Assembly (NCBI RefSeq): GCF_011742925.1
Contig: NZ_WAEL01000005.1
Coordinates: 434,001 to 498,000, forward strand
Length of the DNA: 64,000 nucleotides
From: Fibrivirga algicola
GTDB lineage: Bacteria; Bacteroidota; Bacteroidia; Cytophagales; Spirosomataceae
Direction: 5' to 3'
How positions within the stretch are numbered: position 1 is the stretch's first letter; each line of letters opens with the position of its first letter. The notes under the pieces are model-generated. The model searched no databases. It saw only the letters and a program-made list of their open reading frames with translations, and had not been told where the DNA came from. The position numbers and the translations under genes were made by a program. Below are positions 18,229-26,682 of this stretch, one piece after another.

Positions 18229-18951
18229 ATGCATATTATTCCTGCCATTGATCTGATTGATGGGAAAGCGGTTCGGCTTACCCAAGGCGATTACGCGCAA
18301 AAGAAAGAGTACAACGCCCGTCCGCTGGAAGTGGCTCAGCAGTTTGAAGACGCTGGTCTGACACGCTTGCATCTGGTCGATCTGGACGGGGCGAAAGAAA
18401 AGCGGATCATCAATCATAAAGTGCTTGAACTGATCGCCACGAAGACGAAACTCCACATCGATTTTGGGGGCGGTGTTCAATCAGACGATGATTTGCGGAT
18501 TGCACTCGACTGTGGTGCGAAGCAGGTAACGGGTGGTAGCATCGCCGTGAAGAACTCCGATATGTTTGAGCGGTGGCTGGCCCGATTTGGAGCCGATGTG
18601 CTGGTTCTGGGAGCCGATGCCAAAAACGAAAAAATCGCTGTGGGCGGTTGGGAAGAAGCCACTACGATCTGGGTGTACGATTTTGTAGACAATTGGGTCG
18701 AAAAAGGCATTACACACATTATCAGCACCGACGTTGCCAAAGATGGTCTGCTCCAAGGGCCCTCGTTCGATCTCTACAGAAATCTGCAGGAACGTTCGCC
18801 TAAGCTGAACATCGTTGCCAGTGGTGGAGTCAGCAACATGGGCGACATTGAGAAACTGGCTGACATGAATATCTACGGCGTAATCGTCGGTAAAGCGATT
18901 TACGAAGGACGCGTTACGTTGAAGGAATTGTCGGCCATAAATGAACGGTAA
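18229..18951 (+). CDS. hisA: Phosphoribosylformimino-5-aminoimidazole carboxamide ribotide isomerase
   Basis: A 240-residue TIM-barrel isomerase of histidine biosynthesis (ProFAR to PRFAR). Seen: AIDLIDGKAV with catalytic Asp8, FGGGVQSDDD, the second catalytic Asp in TDVAKDGLLQG and ASGGVSN for phosphate binding. Full length for the family. It follows hisH by 92 bases, and its last 11 bases overlap the next gene, a GNAT acetyltransferase. Confidence 0.96.
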   Translation: MHIIPAIDLIDGKAVRLTQGDYAQKKEYNARPLEVAQQFEDAGLTRLHLVDLDGAKEKRIINHKVLELIATKTKLHIDFGGGVQSDDDLRIALDCGAKQVTGGSIAVKNSDMFERWLARFGADVLVLGADAKNEKIAVGGWEEATTIWVYDFVDNWVEKGITHIISTDVAKDGLLQGPSFDLYRNLQERSPKLNIVASGGVSNMGDIEKLADMNIYGVIVGKAIYEGRVTLKELSAINER

Positions 18952-19363
18952 CGTATCCATCAGCACCGATAAAGCCCAGCTCGATCTGGATTTGATTCAC
19001 CGTTTTCTGAGTCAGGAATCGTATTGGGCACTCAATATCCCGATGGAGGTGGTGCAGCGGTCAATCGACAATTCGCTTTGTTTCGGTATGTATGACGGTG
19101 CAGTCCAAATCGGCTTTGCCCGGGTCATTACCGATCAGGCTACATTTGCCTATCTGGCCGACGTGTTTGTATTACCTGACTACCGTGGGCGGGGGTTGGC
19201 CAAACAACTGGTGGCTACCATTGCCGACTGGCCTGCGTTGCAGGGGCTGCGCCGATGGGTGCTCGTAACCCGCGATGCGCACACGATGTACAACCAATTT
19301 GGTTTCACTGCACTCGATCAACCCGACTTGTTTATGCAGCGCAAGCGGGAAAACCCTTATTAA
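18941..19363 (+). CDS. GNAT-family N-acetyltransferase embedded in the his operon
   Basis: A 140-residue acetyltransferase. Seen: a GNAT core with YLADVFVLPDYRGRGLAKQLV, where R-G-R-G-L-A is the acetyl-CoA pyrophosphate loop, and MYNQFGFTALD near the C-terminus. Substrate unknown. The ATG lies inside the end of hisA (11-base overlap), and its stop is three bases from the hisF ATG, so translation is likely coupled with both. It is not a known enzyme of histidine synthesis. Confidence 0.9.
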   Translation: MNGNVSISTDKAQLDLDLIHRFLSQESYWALNIPMEVVQRSIDNSLCFGMYDGAVQIGFARVITDQATFAYLADVFVLPDYRGRGLAKQLVATIADWPALQGLRRWVLVTRDAHTMYNQFGFTALDQPDLFMQRKRENPY

Positions 19364-19366
19364 CGT

Positions 19367-20128
19367 ATGCTTACTAAACGCATTATTCCCTGCCTGGACA
19401 TCAAAGACGGCCGCACCGTAAAGGGGACCAACTTTGTCGACTTGCGCGATGCCGGCGATCCGGTTGAACTGGGTGCTATTTACGCGGCGCAGGGAGCCGA
19501 CGAACTGGTTTTTCTGGACATTACTGCCACGGTCGACGAACGGAAAACGCTGATTGAACTGGTTCGGCGCGTGGCCCATTCGGTAAATATCCCGTTTACC
19601 GTAGGCGGGGGCATCTCGTCGGTGGCCGATGTGTCGGCGTTGCTGAATGCGGGAGCCGATAAGGTGTCGATCAACTCGTCGGCCGTACGCCGGCCGGGGC
19701 TAATCAATGAGCTGGCTCTCGAATTTGGCAGTCAGTGCGTGGTTGTGGCTATCGACACCAGATACGTCGATGGCGAGCATGTGGTGCATACGCATGGCGG
19801 GCGGCGACCTACCGAGCTGCGCACGCTGACCTGGGCGCGGGAACTTGAGGAACGTGGAGCCGGTGAAATCCTGCTCACGTCGATGGATACGGATGGCACC
19901 AAAGCCGGGTTTGCCCTTGAACTAACGGCGGCAGTATCGGGCAACGCAAATATTCCGGTTATTGCTTCGGGAGGGGCCGGTACAATGGCGCACTTCACCG
20001 AGGTATTCACCACAGGCAAGGCCGATGCAGGCCTGGCTGCGAGTATCTTTCACTTCAAAGAGATCGGTATTCCAGAATTGAAGACGTACCTGCACCAACA
20101 GGGTATCTCAATGCGACTAACAACTTAA
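19367..20128 (+). CDS. hisF: Imidazole glycerol phosphate synthase, cyclase subunit
   Basis: A 253-residue TIM-barrel cyclase that pairs with HisH to make imidazole glycerol phosphate and AICAR. Seen: [15 protein letters not shown] with catalytic Asp11, [23 protein letters not shown] with the second Asp, and [12 protein letters not shown]. Full length. It follows the GNAT gene by three bases and is followed by hisIE after an 86-base gap. Confidence 0.97.
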   Translation: MLTKRIIPCLDIKDGRTVKGTNFVDLRDAGDPVELGAIYAAQGADELVFLDITATVDERKTLIELVRRVAHSVNIPFTVGGGISSVADVSALLNAGADKVSINSSAVRRPGLINELALEFGSQCVVVAIDTRYVDGEHVVHTHGGRRPTELRTLTWARELEERGAGEILLTSMDTDGTKAGFALELTAAVSGNANIPVIASGGAGTMAHFTEVFTTGKADAGLAASIFHFKEIGIPELKTYLHQQGISMRLTT

Positions 20129-20214
20129 CAGACAGAAGGCTGTAACACAGAGTTTTTGGGAAGAAGAAAATAAATCCGAGTAAATCTGTATCACAGCCCT
20201 TTATCTATATAAAC

Positions 20215-20817
20215 ATGATTATAAACTTCGATAAATCGCCCGATGGGCTGGTGCCTGCTGTCATTCAGGATGTGGCAACGGGGAAAGTGCTGATGCTGGG
20301 CTACATGAATGAAGAAGCCTACCGCAAAACGGAAGCTGAAGGCATTGTTACGTTTTTCAGCCGCAGCAAACAGCGCCTCTGGACAAAGGGCGAGACATCC
20401 AGCAACTTCCTGCATGTAAAACAGATGCTGGTCGACTGTGATGGCGATACGCTGCTGATCAAAGCGAGTCCGGACGGGCCAACCTGCCATACGGGCGCCG
20501 ATACCTGCTTCGAAGAGGTGAATACCGGCAAAGGGCAATTCCTGAATTACCTGCAGGGCATCATCCACGAGCGACGGGTGAATCCGTCCGATGCGTCATA
20601 TACGGCTTCATTATTCAAGAAGGGCGTCAACAAAATTGCGCAGAAAGTAGGTGAGGAAGCGGTGGAACTGGTGATCGAGGCAAAGGACGATAACGACGAT
20701 CTGTTCCGTGGCGAAGCGGCCGATCTGATGTTCCATTTTCTGGTCTTGCTGGAACAGAAAAACATGAACCTCGACGATATCATTGCCGTGTTGCAACAGC
20801 GCCACGACAAACAATAA
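20215..20817 (+). CDS. hisIE: Bifunctional phosphoribosyl-AMP cyclohydrolase / phosphoribosyl-ATP diphosphatase
   Basis: A 200-residue fusion catalysing steps 2 and 3 of histidine synthesis. The HisI part (about 1-110) carries the metal-binding segments DCDGDTLL and GPTCHTGADTCF. The HisE part (about 115-200) carries KKGVNKIAQKVGEEAVELVIEA-type helix with the acidic EExxE pattern and DDLFRGEAADLMFH. Domain order and length match other Bacteroidetes HisIE proteins. It is the last his gene in this run; hisG, hisD, hisB and a canonical hisC are not in the window. Confidence 0.96.
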   Translation: MIINFDKSPDGLVPAVIQDVATGKVLMLGYMNEEAYRKTEAEGIVTFFSRSKQRLWTKGETSSNFLHVKQMLVDCDGDTLLIKASPDGPTCHTGADTCFEEVNTGKGQFLNYLQGIIHERRVNPSDASYTASLFKKGVNKIAQKVGEEAVELVIEAKDDNDDLFRGEAADLMFHFLVLLEQKNMNLDDIIAVLQQRHDKQ

Positions 20818-20890
20818 TTGAATCTCTACGGTTTGACAGCTAACGTTTCTGTATCTAGTTCACACACTAACTCTCAAACCGCAATCCGCT

Positions 20891-21229
20891 ATGGGTATCA
20901 TTATCCGTATTCTAATTAGCGCCCTGGCCGTTTATATCGCCAGCATTTTTGTTCCCGGCATCAGAGTATCGGGTGGCCCAACGACGTACCTCATTGTGGC
21001 TATTGTGTTGGGTTTGCTCAATGCCTTCGTGAAGCCAATACTTACTATTCTGACTATCCCCATCACCATTCTCACGCTCGGTCTGTTTCTGATTGTGCTA
21101 AACGTGCTGATGGTGTATCTGGCTGCCTACCTGGTGAGTGGTTTCTCGGTGAGCGGATTCATCGCTGCGCTGCTGTTCAGTATCGTAGTGTCAATCGTCA
21201 CTTGGCTAATCGATGCCGTGGTTAACTAG
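20891..21229 (+). CDS. Phage holin family 4 / YvlD-like membrane protein
   Basis: A 112-residue protein with four hydrophobic segments covering nearly the whole length, matching the small-membrane-protein family PF04020 (Phage_holin_4, YvlD). Seen: GLLNAFVKPILTILTIPITILTLG split over two helices and VSGFSVSGF in a loop. Despite the family name these are usually chromosomal and not part of a phage. It lies 73 bases after hisIE and is followed by a strong terminator. Confidence 0.85.
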   Translation: MGIIIRILISALAVYIASIFVPGIRVSGGPTTYLIVAIVLGLLNAFVKPILTILTIPITILTLGLFLIVLNVLMVYLAAYLVSGFSVSGFIAALLFSIVVSIVTWLIDAVVN

Positions 21230-21248
21230 AAGTTGACGCTTACTTATG

Positions 21249-21301
21249 AACTGTCCCGTTATCATACGCTTACTGCCTGTGATAACGGGACAGTTTTTTT
21301 G
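21249..21301 (+). terminator. Rho-independent terminator between convergent genes
   Basis: A perfect 16-bp stem (21249-21264 with 21280-21295, AACTGTCCCGTTATCA) is followed by a run of T. It ends the his/holin unit and, as its left side has few T on the minus strand, acts mainly on plus-strand transcripts. Confidence 0.9.
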
Positions 21302-21345
21302 TGGCGCTTTGTTAGGTGGTGTATTGCTCTCGCGTAGCAACGTAC

Positions 21346-22683
21346 TTAGCGTACGAATGCCAGCCGTTGTCCGGATTTTTCGGTCTGAAACTGACCATTC
21401 TCGTATACCAGTTCGCCCGAAACGAAGGTGTGCGTAATGCGGTGACTAAACGTGTCGCCAAGCAGTGGTGACCAGGCACACTGATAAAGAATGGACTCCG
21501 GCGTAACGGTGGTCTGCTGGTTCGGGTCAACCAGAACGAGGTCGGCCCAATACCCTTCGCGAACGTACCCACGACGGTCGATCTGGAAGCAGTCGGCGGG
21601 CGCGTGGGCCATTTTCTCTACTACTTTTTCGAGCGGTAGCTTACCCTGCCTGGCCGATTCGAGCATCAGCAATAACGGGTGCTGCACCAGTGGTAAACCC
21701 GACGGTGCCTGCCAGTAGGGCTGCTGTTTTTCATCCCAGGTGTGCGGTGCGTGGTCGGTCGCAATAATGTCGAGGCGGTCGTCGAGAAGTGCCGTCCAGA
21801 GCGCGTCGCGGTGATGCGCCGCTTTAATTGCCGGGTTGCACTTTATCTGGTTACCCAGCCGCTCATAATCATCGGCGGTGAAATGAAGGTGATGTACACA
21901 TACCTCTGCCGTAATCCGCTTCTGGGCCAACGGGATGTCGTTGCGGAATAAGGATAGTTCGTCGGCCGTAGTCAGGTGCAGAATATGGAGGCGGGTGTTG
22001 TGTTTTTGAGCTAGCGCTACTGCCATCGACGACGAGATCAGGCACGCTTGTTCATCACGCACCAACGGGTGAATCCAGGCTGGTGCATTGTCGCCATACT
22101 CGGCCTTGTAGCGTTCTACATTGGCGCGAACGGTGGTCTCATCTTCGCAGTGCGTGGCAATGAGCATCGGGCATTCCCGGAAAAGTGCGTCCAGCGTTTG
22201 CTCGTTATCAACCAGCATATTACCGGTCGATGAGCCCATAAACACCTTTACGCCGCACACGGCGCTGGCATCGGTGCGCAAGACTTCGTCGAGGTTATTG
22301 TTCGACGCACCCATGAAAAACGAGTAGTTGCCAAACGCCGTTGCCGCCGCAATGTCATACTTATCCTGCAACAGTTGCTGGGTCAGGGCGTTGGGCGTGG
22401 TGTTGGGCATTTCCATGAACGTGGTTACGCCGCCCGCTACCCCCGCCCGCGACTCGCTGCGAATTGTGGCCTTGTGGGTTAGGCCTGGTTCGCGGAAATG
22501 TACCTGATCGTCAATTACGCCAGGCAGCAGATACTGACCGGCGGCGTCGATTACCTGATCGCCGGGCTTTGCTGATACGTGTTGACCTACTTCGGTGATA
22601 AAGCCATTGTCAATTCGAAGGTCAGCATGCTGTGTTTTTCCTTCGTTGATGAGCTGGGCATTAAGTATACGGTAGGAAGCCAT
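21346..22683 (-). CDS. pyrC: Dihydroorotase (class I type)
   Basis: A 445-residue amidohydrolase that closes the pyrimidine ring. Seen: PGVIDDQVHFREPG near residue 54, CGVKVFMGSS with the Lys expected to be carboxylated, IATHCED, LHILHLTTADE and the final TDHAPH. The first metal-binding His of the usual D-x-H-x-H motif is Gln60 here, with His62 kept; I recall this DDQVHF variant as common in Bacteroidetes enzymes, so activity is probably retained. Alternatives such as allantoinase are less likely. It runs toward the holin gene and the shared terminator at 21249-21301. Confidence 0.9.
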   Translation of the reverse strand: MASYRILNAQLINEGKTQHADLRIDNGFITEVGQHVSAKPGDQVIDAAGQYLLPGVIDDQVHFREPGLTHKATIRSESRAGVAGGVTTFMEMPNTTPNALTQQLLQDKYDIAAATAFGNYSFFMGASNNNLDEVLRTDASAVCGVKVFMGSSTGNMLVDNEQTLDALFRECPMLIATHCEDETTVRANVERYKAEYGDNAPAWIHPLVRDEQACLISSSMAVALAQKHNTRLHILHLTTADELSLFRNDIPLAQKRITAEVCVHHLHFTADDYERLGNQIKCNPAIKAAHHRDALWTALLDDRLDIIATDHAPHTWDEKQQPYWQAPSGLPLVQHPLLLMLESARQGKLPLEKVVEKMAHAPADCFQIDRRGYVREGYWADLVLVDPNQQTTVTPESILYQCAWSPLLGDTFSHRITHTFVSGELVYENGQFQTEKSGQRLAFVR

Positions 22684-22725
22684 AGGAATAAGGTGCAGTC
22701 AGATACAGTGGCAAAGGTAAAAACC

Positions 22726-22803
22726 GGGGTAACGCGGACTTCAGTCTGCATTTTCATTTCGCGAATAAAAAATGAAAATGCAGACTGAAGTCCGCGTTAC
22801 CCC
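22726..22803. repeat. Long perfect hairpin, 34-bp stem
   Basis: Positions 22726-22759 pair perfectly with 22770-22803 across a ten-base loop. The outer half reads GGGGTAACGCGGACTTCAGT. It lies upstream of pyrC and downstream of hemB, both on the minus strand, so it may end the hemB transcript. It has no T run and looks more like a REP-type palindrome than a classical terminator. Confidence 0.9.
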
Positions 22804-22813
22804 AGCATGTGTA

Positions 22814-23788
22814 TTACCGCAACAGTGCGGCGGCTTCTTTGGCGAAGTAGGTCAGAATGACATCGGCTCCAGCGCGTTTAATGGCCATCAATGATTCCAT
22901 CATGGCGCGTTCACCATCGAGCCAGCCGTTTTGGGCAGCGGCCTTGATCATGGCATATTCACCGCTGACATTATAGGCCGCAATGGGCAGATTGCTGTTC
23001 TGGCGCAACAGGCTGATAATATCCAGGTACGCCAACGCCGGTTTCACCATCAGCATATCGGCACCTTCAATCGTATCCAGTTCCGCTTCGATCAGCGCCT
23101 CGCGGCGGTTGGCCGGGTTCATCTGGTACGTTTTCTTATCGCCAAATTTCGGAGCTGAATCCAGCGCATCGCGGAAGGGACCATAGAAAGCAGAGGCGTA
23201 TTTGGCACAGTACGACATTATAGCCACGTTCTGGAACCCGGCATCGTCTAATTCCTGACGCAGGTACGAAACCCGGCCGTCCATCATGTCTGACGGGCCA
23301 ACAATGTCGGCACCGGCCTGTGCCTGCGCAACGGCCATACGGCCCAGAATCTCCAGCGTTTCGTCGTTTAGAATTTGCCCGTTCTCGACAAGACCATCGT
23401 GCCCATCAGAACTGTACGGGTCCATGGCCACGTCGGTCATAATGGTGGCTTCAGGGTACTTCTCCTTGATAGCCCGCACCGTTTGCAGGTATAGGCCGTC
23501 GGGGTTGTGGCTCTCGGTGGCGTACTTGTCTTTTTTCGACTCTGATAGGTTCGGGAACAGGTCGAACGTGGTAATACCCAGATCAAGGCAGCGACCGATT
23601 TCGTCGAGCAATAAATCCTGCGAATAGCGGTAAATACCGGGCATCGAACGTACTTCGGAACGTACCTGCTGGCCTTCCAGAATAAAGACGGGGAAGATAA
23701 AGTCTGACGGGTGCAGGCGCGTTTCCTGCACCATGTCGCGAATAGCTGCCGACTGACGATTGCGGCGGGGACGACGAATTATATTCAT
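22814..23788 (-). CDS. hemB: Porphobilinogen synthase (delta-aminolevulinic acid dehydratase)
   Basis: A 324-residue TIM-barrel enzyme that condenses two aminolevulinate molecules in haem synthesis. Seen: the two active-site Lys segments SYCAKYASAFYGPFRDA and MLMVKPALAYLD, and YQMNPANRREA. The IVGPSDMMDGRV segment fits the family. The N-terminal RRPRRNRQSAAIR start is typical. It begins 13 bases after the response-regulator stop codon, suggesting one transcript with the two-component genes. Confidence 0.96.
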   Translation of the reverse strand: MNIIRRPRRNRQSAAIRDMVQETRLHPSDFIFPVFILEGQQVRSEVRSMPGIYRYSQDLLLDEIGRCLDLGITTFDLFPNLSESKKDKYATESHNPDGLYLQTVRAIKEKYPEATIMTDVAMDPYSSDGHDGLVENGQILNDETLEILGRMAVAQAQAGADIVGPSDMMDGRVSYLRQELDDAGFQNVAIMSYCAKYASAFYGPFRDALDSAPKFGDKKTYQMNPANRREALIEAELDTIEGADMLMVKPALAYLDIISLLRQNSNLPIAAYNVSGEYAMIKAAAQNGWLDGERAMMESLMAIKRAGADVILTYFAKEAAALLR

Positions 23789-23801
23789 AGTCGGTAAACG
23801 G

Positions 23802-24488
23802 CTAGGCTACCAATTTAAATCCTTCGCCATGCACATTTACGAGTTGAACCGATGGGTCATCCTTGAGGTATTTGCGCAGTTTGGTAATGTACACGTCCAT
23901 GCTGCGGGCATTGAAATATGAGTCGTCGCCCCACACCACTTTTAAAGCAAAACTGCGCCCAAGGGGTTGGTTGAGGTTCTGAGCCAGTAATTTAAGTAGT
24001 TCCGACTCCTTGCTGGTGAGTCGTTGTCCCGTGGTTTCGTTGTTGCGCAGCAAGAGCTGATGCGGGTAATCGAAACGGAACATACCGATCTGGTACGTAG
24101 TGGTTTCGGGCTGCGTTTCGGCCCCCTGATAGCGGCGAAGAATGGCCTGAATTCGCAGCAGCAACTCCTCCATATTGAAGGGTTTCGTAATGTAATCATC
24201 GGCCCCCAGGCGTAGTCCCTGAATGGTGTCTTCCTGCATCGACTTGGCCGTCAGAAAAATGATGGGTACGTCGCGCCCATTCATTCGAATCTCTTTGGCA
24301 AGCGTAAACCCGTCTTTCTTAGGCATCATCACATCCAGAATACACAGATCGTACTGCCCCGTCATAAACTGTTGCAGACCCGCATTGCCGTCGGTGGCGC
24401 GGTCGGTGGGGTAGCCTTTCAGGGTCAGATACTCCTGAGTAAGCTGGCCAAGATTGGGGTCGTCTTCAACAAGAAGGATAGAGGGCAT
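23802..24488 (-). CDS. OmpR/PhoB-family response regulator
   Basis: A 228-residue two-domain regulator. The receiver domain has the acidic pair EDD at residues 8-10, phospho-acceptor Asp52 in ILDVMMPKKDG, and FLTAK with the conserved Lys. The C-terminal winged helix has LTSKESELLKLLAQN and DVYITKLRKYL. It follows its presumed kinase by 71 bases and precedes hemB by 13. Target genes are unknown. Confidence 0.94.
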   Translation of the reverse strand: MPSILLVEDDPNLGQLTQEYLTLKGYPTDRATDGNAGLQQFMTGQYDLCILDVMMPKKDGFTLAKEIRMNGRDVPIIFLTAKSMQEDTIQGLRLGADDYITKPFNMEELLLRIQAILRRYQGAETQPETTTYQIGMFRFDYPHQLLLRNNETTGQRLTSKESELLKLLAQNLNQPLGRSFALKVVWGDDSYFNARSMDVYITKLRKYLKDDPSVQLVNVHGEGFKLVA

Positions 24489-24559
24489 ATAGGTTGATTT
24501 ATTGGCCTGAAGGTTGGTGAAAAAGGCTAGTGGTTATCGGGTTGGGGGTAATCCGATAC

Positions 24560-26527
24560 TCACTCATTATAAAGTGGAATGATAAGCTGAAACTCACTGC
24601 CGCGTCCGGGAGTACTGGTAACCGTGATTTGGCCCTGATGCTCCTCGGCCATTTTCTTCACGTAACTCAGGCCAAGCCCAAATCCCTTCACGTCGTGGCG
24701 GTTGCCAGTTGGTACGCGGTAAAACGTCTCGAAGATCCGGCTGATCTGTTCTTTTGTGAGGCCCAGCCCCTCATCGGCTACGGCAATGGCCACAGCGGGT
24801 TTGCCGTTGGGCAATGGTGTATTGTAGGTACGTAGCCGAATGGCAACGTGATCGGGCGAATACTTGATGGCGTTGTCGATGAGGTTGTAGAGCATATTGG
24901 TCAGGTGAACTTCGTCGGCCATCACAACCTCCTGAGTCGCGTCGAAATCCATGTCGATTTCGCCCTGCCGCTGTTCAATCGACAGGCTCATCGTGTTCAG
25001 CACCTTTTCAACAACGTCATGCACATTCACCGGAGTCAGCGCCAGTTTTACTTCGCCTTTATCCAGCAGGGCCATTTGCAGAACCTTCTCCACATGCGAA
25101 CCAAGTCGCTGATTTTCGTCGCGAATAATGCTGACGTACCTGGCCAGCCGATCGGTCAAGCCCGACCCGCCGGTCGATTCGCCCGCCTCCGCCATGACCG
25201 GTGCTGCGCTGGAGGCTAGTTGATCCCGCGCCATCTCAACCGCCAGACCGATGGTCGAAATAGGCGTTTTGAACTCGTGGGTCATGTTATTGATGAAGTC
25301 GTTCTTGATATCGGCCATCTTCTTCTGGCGTAGAATCGTGGTGATGGCAACATAGAAACAGCCCATAATGACCAGAATCAGGATTGCCGATCCGGCGAGT
25401 GTGGCGGTCATGCGGCTGAGGATAAAGGCCCGCTGATCGGGGAAGAACAGGTAGAGGTAATTGCCGGTCTCGAGCATATTGTTCGGAAACAGCGCCGCTT
25501 TGTAAGTCGATTCTTCGAATTGCTGCTGAATGGCGGTTCGGGCGGCAACGGGCATGTTGCCGAGGGTCAGGCCGGTAGAGGTAAACAGCAAATCGCCTTG
25601 CTGCGGGCTGCGAACGGCATAATCGAACGGAATGCTGATGCCCCGCTCGCTCAGTGCCTGCCGGAGCAATGTATCCAGCATAAACCGGTTTACGCGCTCG
25701 GCCAACGGACGATCGGCCATGAGCACGCCCCGAAATATATCTTTGATTGTTTCTGACTGGTCGGTGACGGATGTGCCGCTACCAGGCCGATTACTGACGT
25801 TGTTGTCCGTAGGCGTCGATTCCACCAGTTTATCGGTCGATAAGCTGGTTTTTTTGGGTCTGGGTTTTCCTAACTTCGACTGCCTGGTAGCGGCCCCGTA
25901 GGCACGTGATTGCCCGGCCTGCGAAACTGAATCGGGAACGACCAGACCCGACGACGACCGTAACACTTCGTTGATATGACTTTGCAGTACCTGATCAATC
26001 CAGCGGCCGAAACGTTCCTGCTGAATCAGTTGTGCCTCCAGGTCGCCGGCGGCCATTAGCTCATCCTGCTGTTTGTAGAATTCATCAACTGTTCGGAGCT
26101 GCTCGGGCGTGAGCGACCGTTGAATGGGCTGAAGCGCATCCATCTGGATGGTTACTGTGCCGGGTCTGCCTTCCAGCGGATAGGCTGATGAAGAATTTGG
26201 CGACTGAGCCGACCGATGATTGTCGCGCCGGGCCACCGACCGGCTGCGGGGCGCTGCGTCAGTGTGTTCGGCCAGTTGATTTCCTTTCCCGATCGCCTTC
26301 AGCTGTCGTTGCTGCTGCTGAGCCGCCAGCCGGTGCCGGGCCTGGTACTGAATCTCCTGCCGTTCCAGACTGCGCACAACCTCCTGTAGCGCATCGGTCA
26401 CTTTATAGTCGAACTGCTCTTTCTGTAAATGCAGGGCGTTGCTGATCCAGTAGAGCTGAAATCCTACTAAACCTAACAGCCCCACGGCCATCGAAAGGAC
26501 AATCCAGCGAATTTGTTTCGTTGACAT
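24560..26527 (-). CDS. Transmembrane sensor histidine kinase
   Basis: A 655-residue kinase. Membrane helices at about 8-29 and 374-397 bracket a periplasmic region of about 340 residues that is rich in Gln, Arg and Ser (QQQRQL stretch near 70) and matches no sensor domain I recognise. The HisKA domain has the phospho-acceptor His417 in NMTHEFKTPIS. The ATPase domain has NLIDNAIKYSPDH (N box), VADEGLGL (G1) and GFGLGLSYV (G2). It is partner to the regulator at 23802-24488 and divergent from the secreted protein gene at 26683. Confidence 0.93.
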   Translation of the reverse strand: MSTKQIRWIVLSMAVGLLGLVGFQLYWISNALHLQKEQFDYKVTDALQEVVRSLERQEIQYQARHRLAAQQQQRQLKAIGKGNQLAEHTDAAPRSRSVARRDNHRSAQSPNSSSAYPLEGRPGTVTIQMDALQPIQRSLTPEQLRTVDEFYKQQDELMAAGDLEAQLIQQERFGRWIDQVLQSHINEVLRSSSGLVVPDSVSQAGQSRAYGAATRQSKLGKPRPKKTSLSTDKLVESTPTDNNVSNRPGSGTSVTDQSETIKDIFRGVLMADRPLAERVNRFMLDTLLRQALSERGISIPFDYAVRSPQQGDLLFTSTGLTLGNMPVAARTAIQQQFEESTYKAALFPNNMLETGNYLYLFFPDQRAFILSRMTATLAGSAILILVIMGCFYVAITTILRQKKMADIKNDFINNMTHEFKTPISTIGLAVEMARDQLASSAAPVMAEAGESTGGSGLTDRLARYVSIIRDENQRLGSHVEKVLQMALLDKGEVKLALTPVNVHDVVEKVLNTMSLSIEQRQGEIDMDFDATQEVVMADEVHLTNMLYNLIDNAIKYSPDHVAIRLRTYNTPLPNGKPAVAIAVADEGLGLTKEQISRIFETFYRVPTGNRHDVKGFGLGLSYVKKMAEEHQGQITVTSTPGRGSEFQLIIPLYNE

Positions 26528-26682
26528 TAAATTTCGGGAAATCGGTGCAACGTGGTGGCACGGCGGTCCGTCTATACAAAGTACGCGCCTAACCCCGATG
26601 CGCTTATCGACTTAACAACTTTTAACAGGCAACATACCAGCGGTTTATCGGTCTCTGAATGCCGCTGAAAACTACGCTAACC

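Noticed and set aside
20891-21229. Phage holin as a sign of prophage
   Set aside because: The YvlD-like holin family is widespread in chromosomes, and no other phage gene is near.
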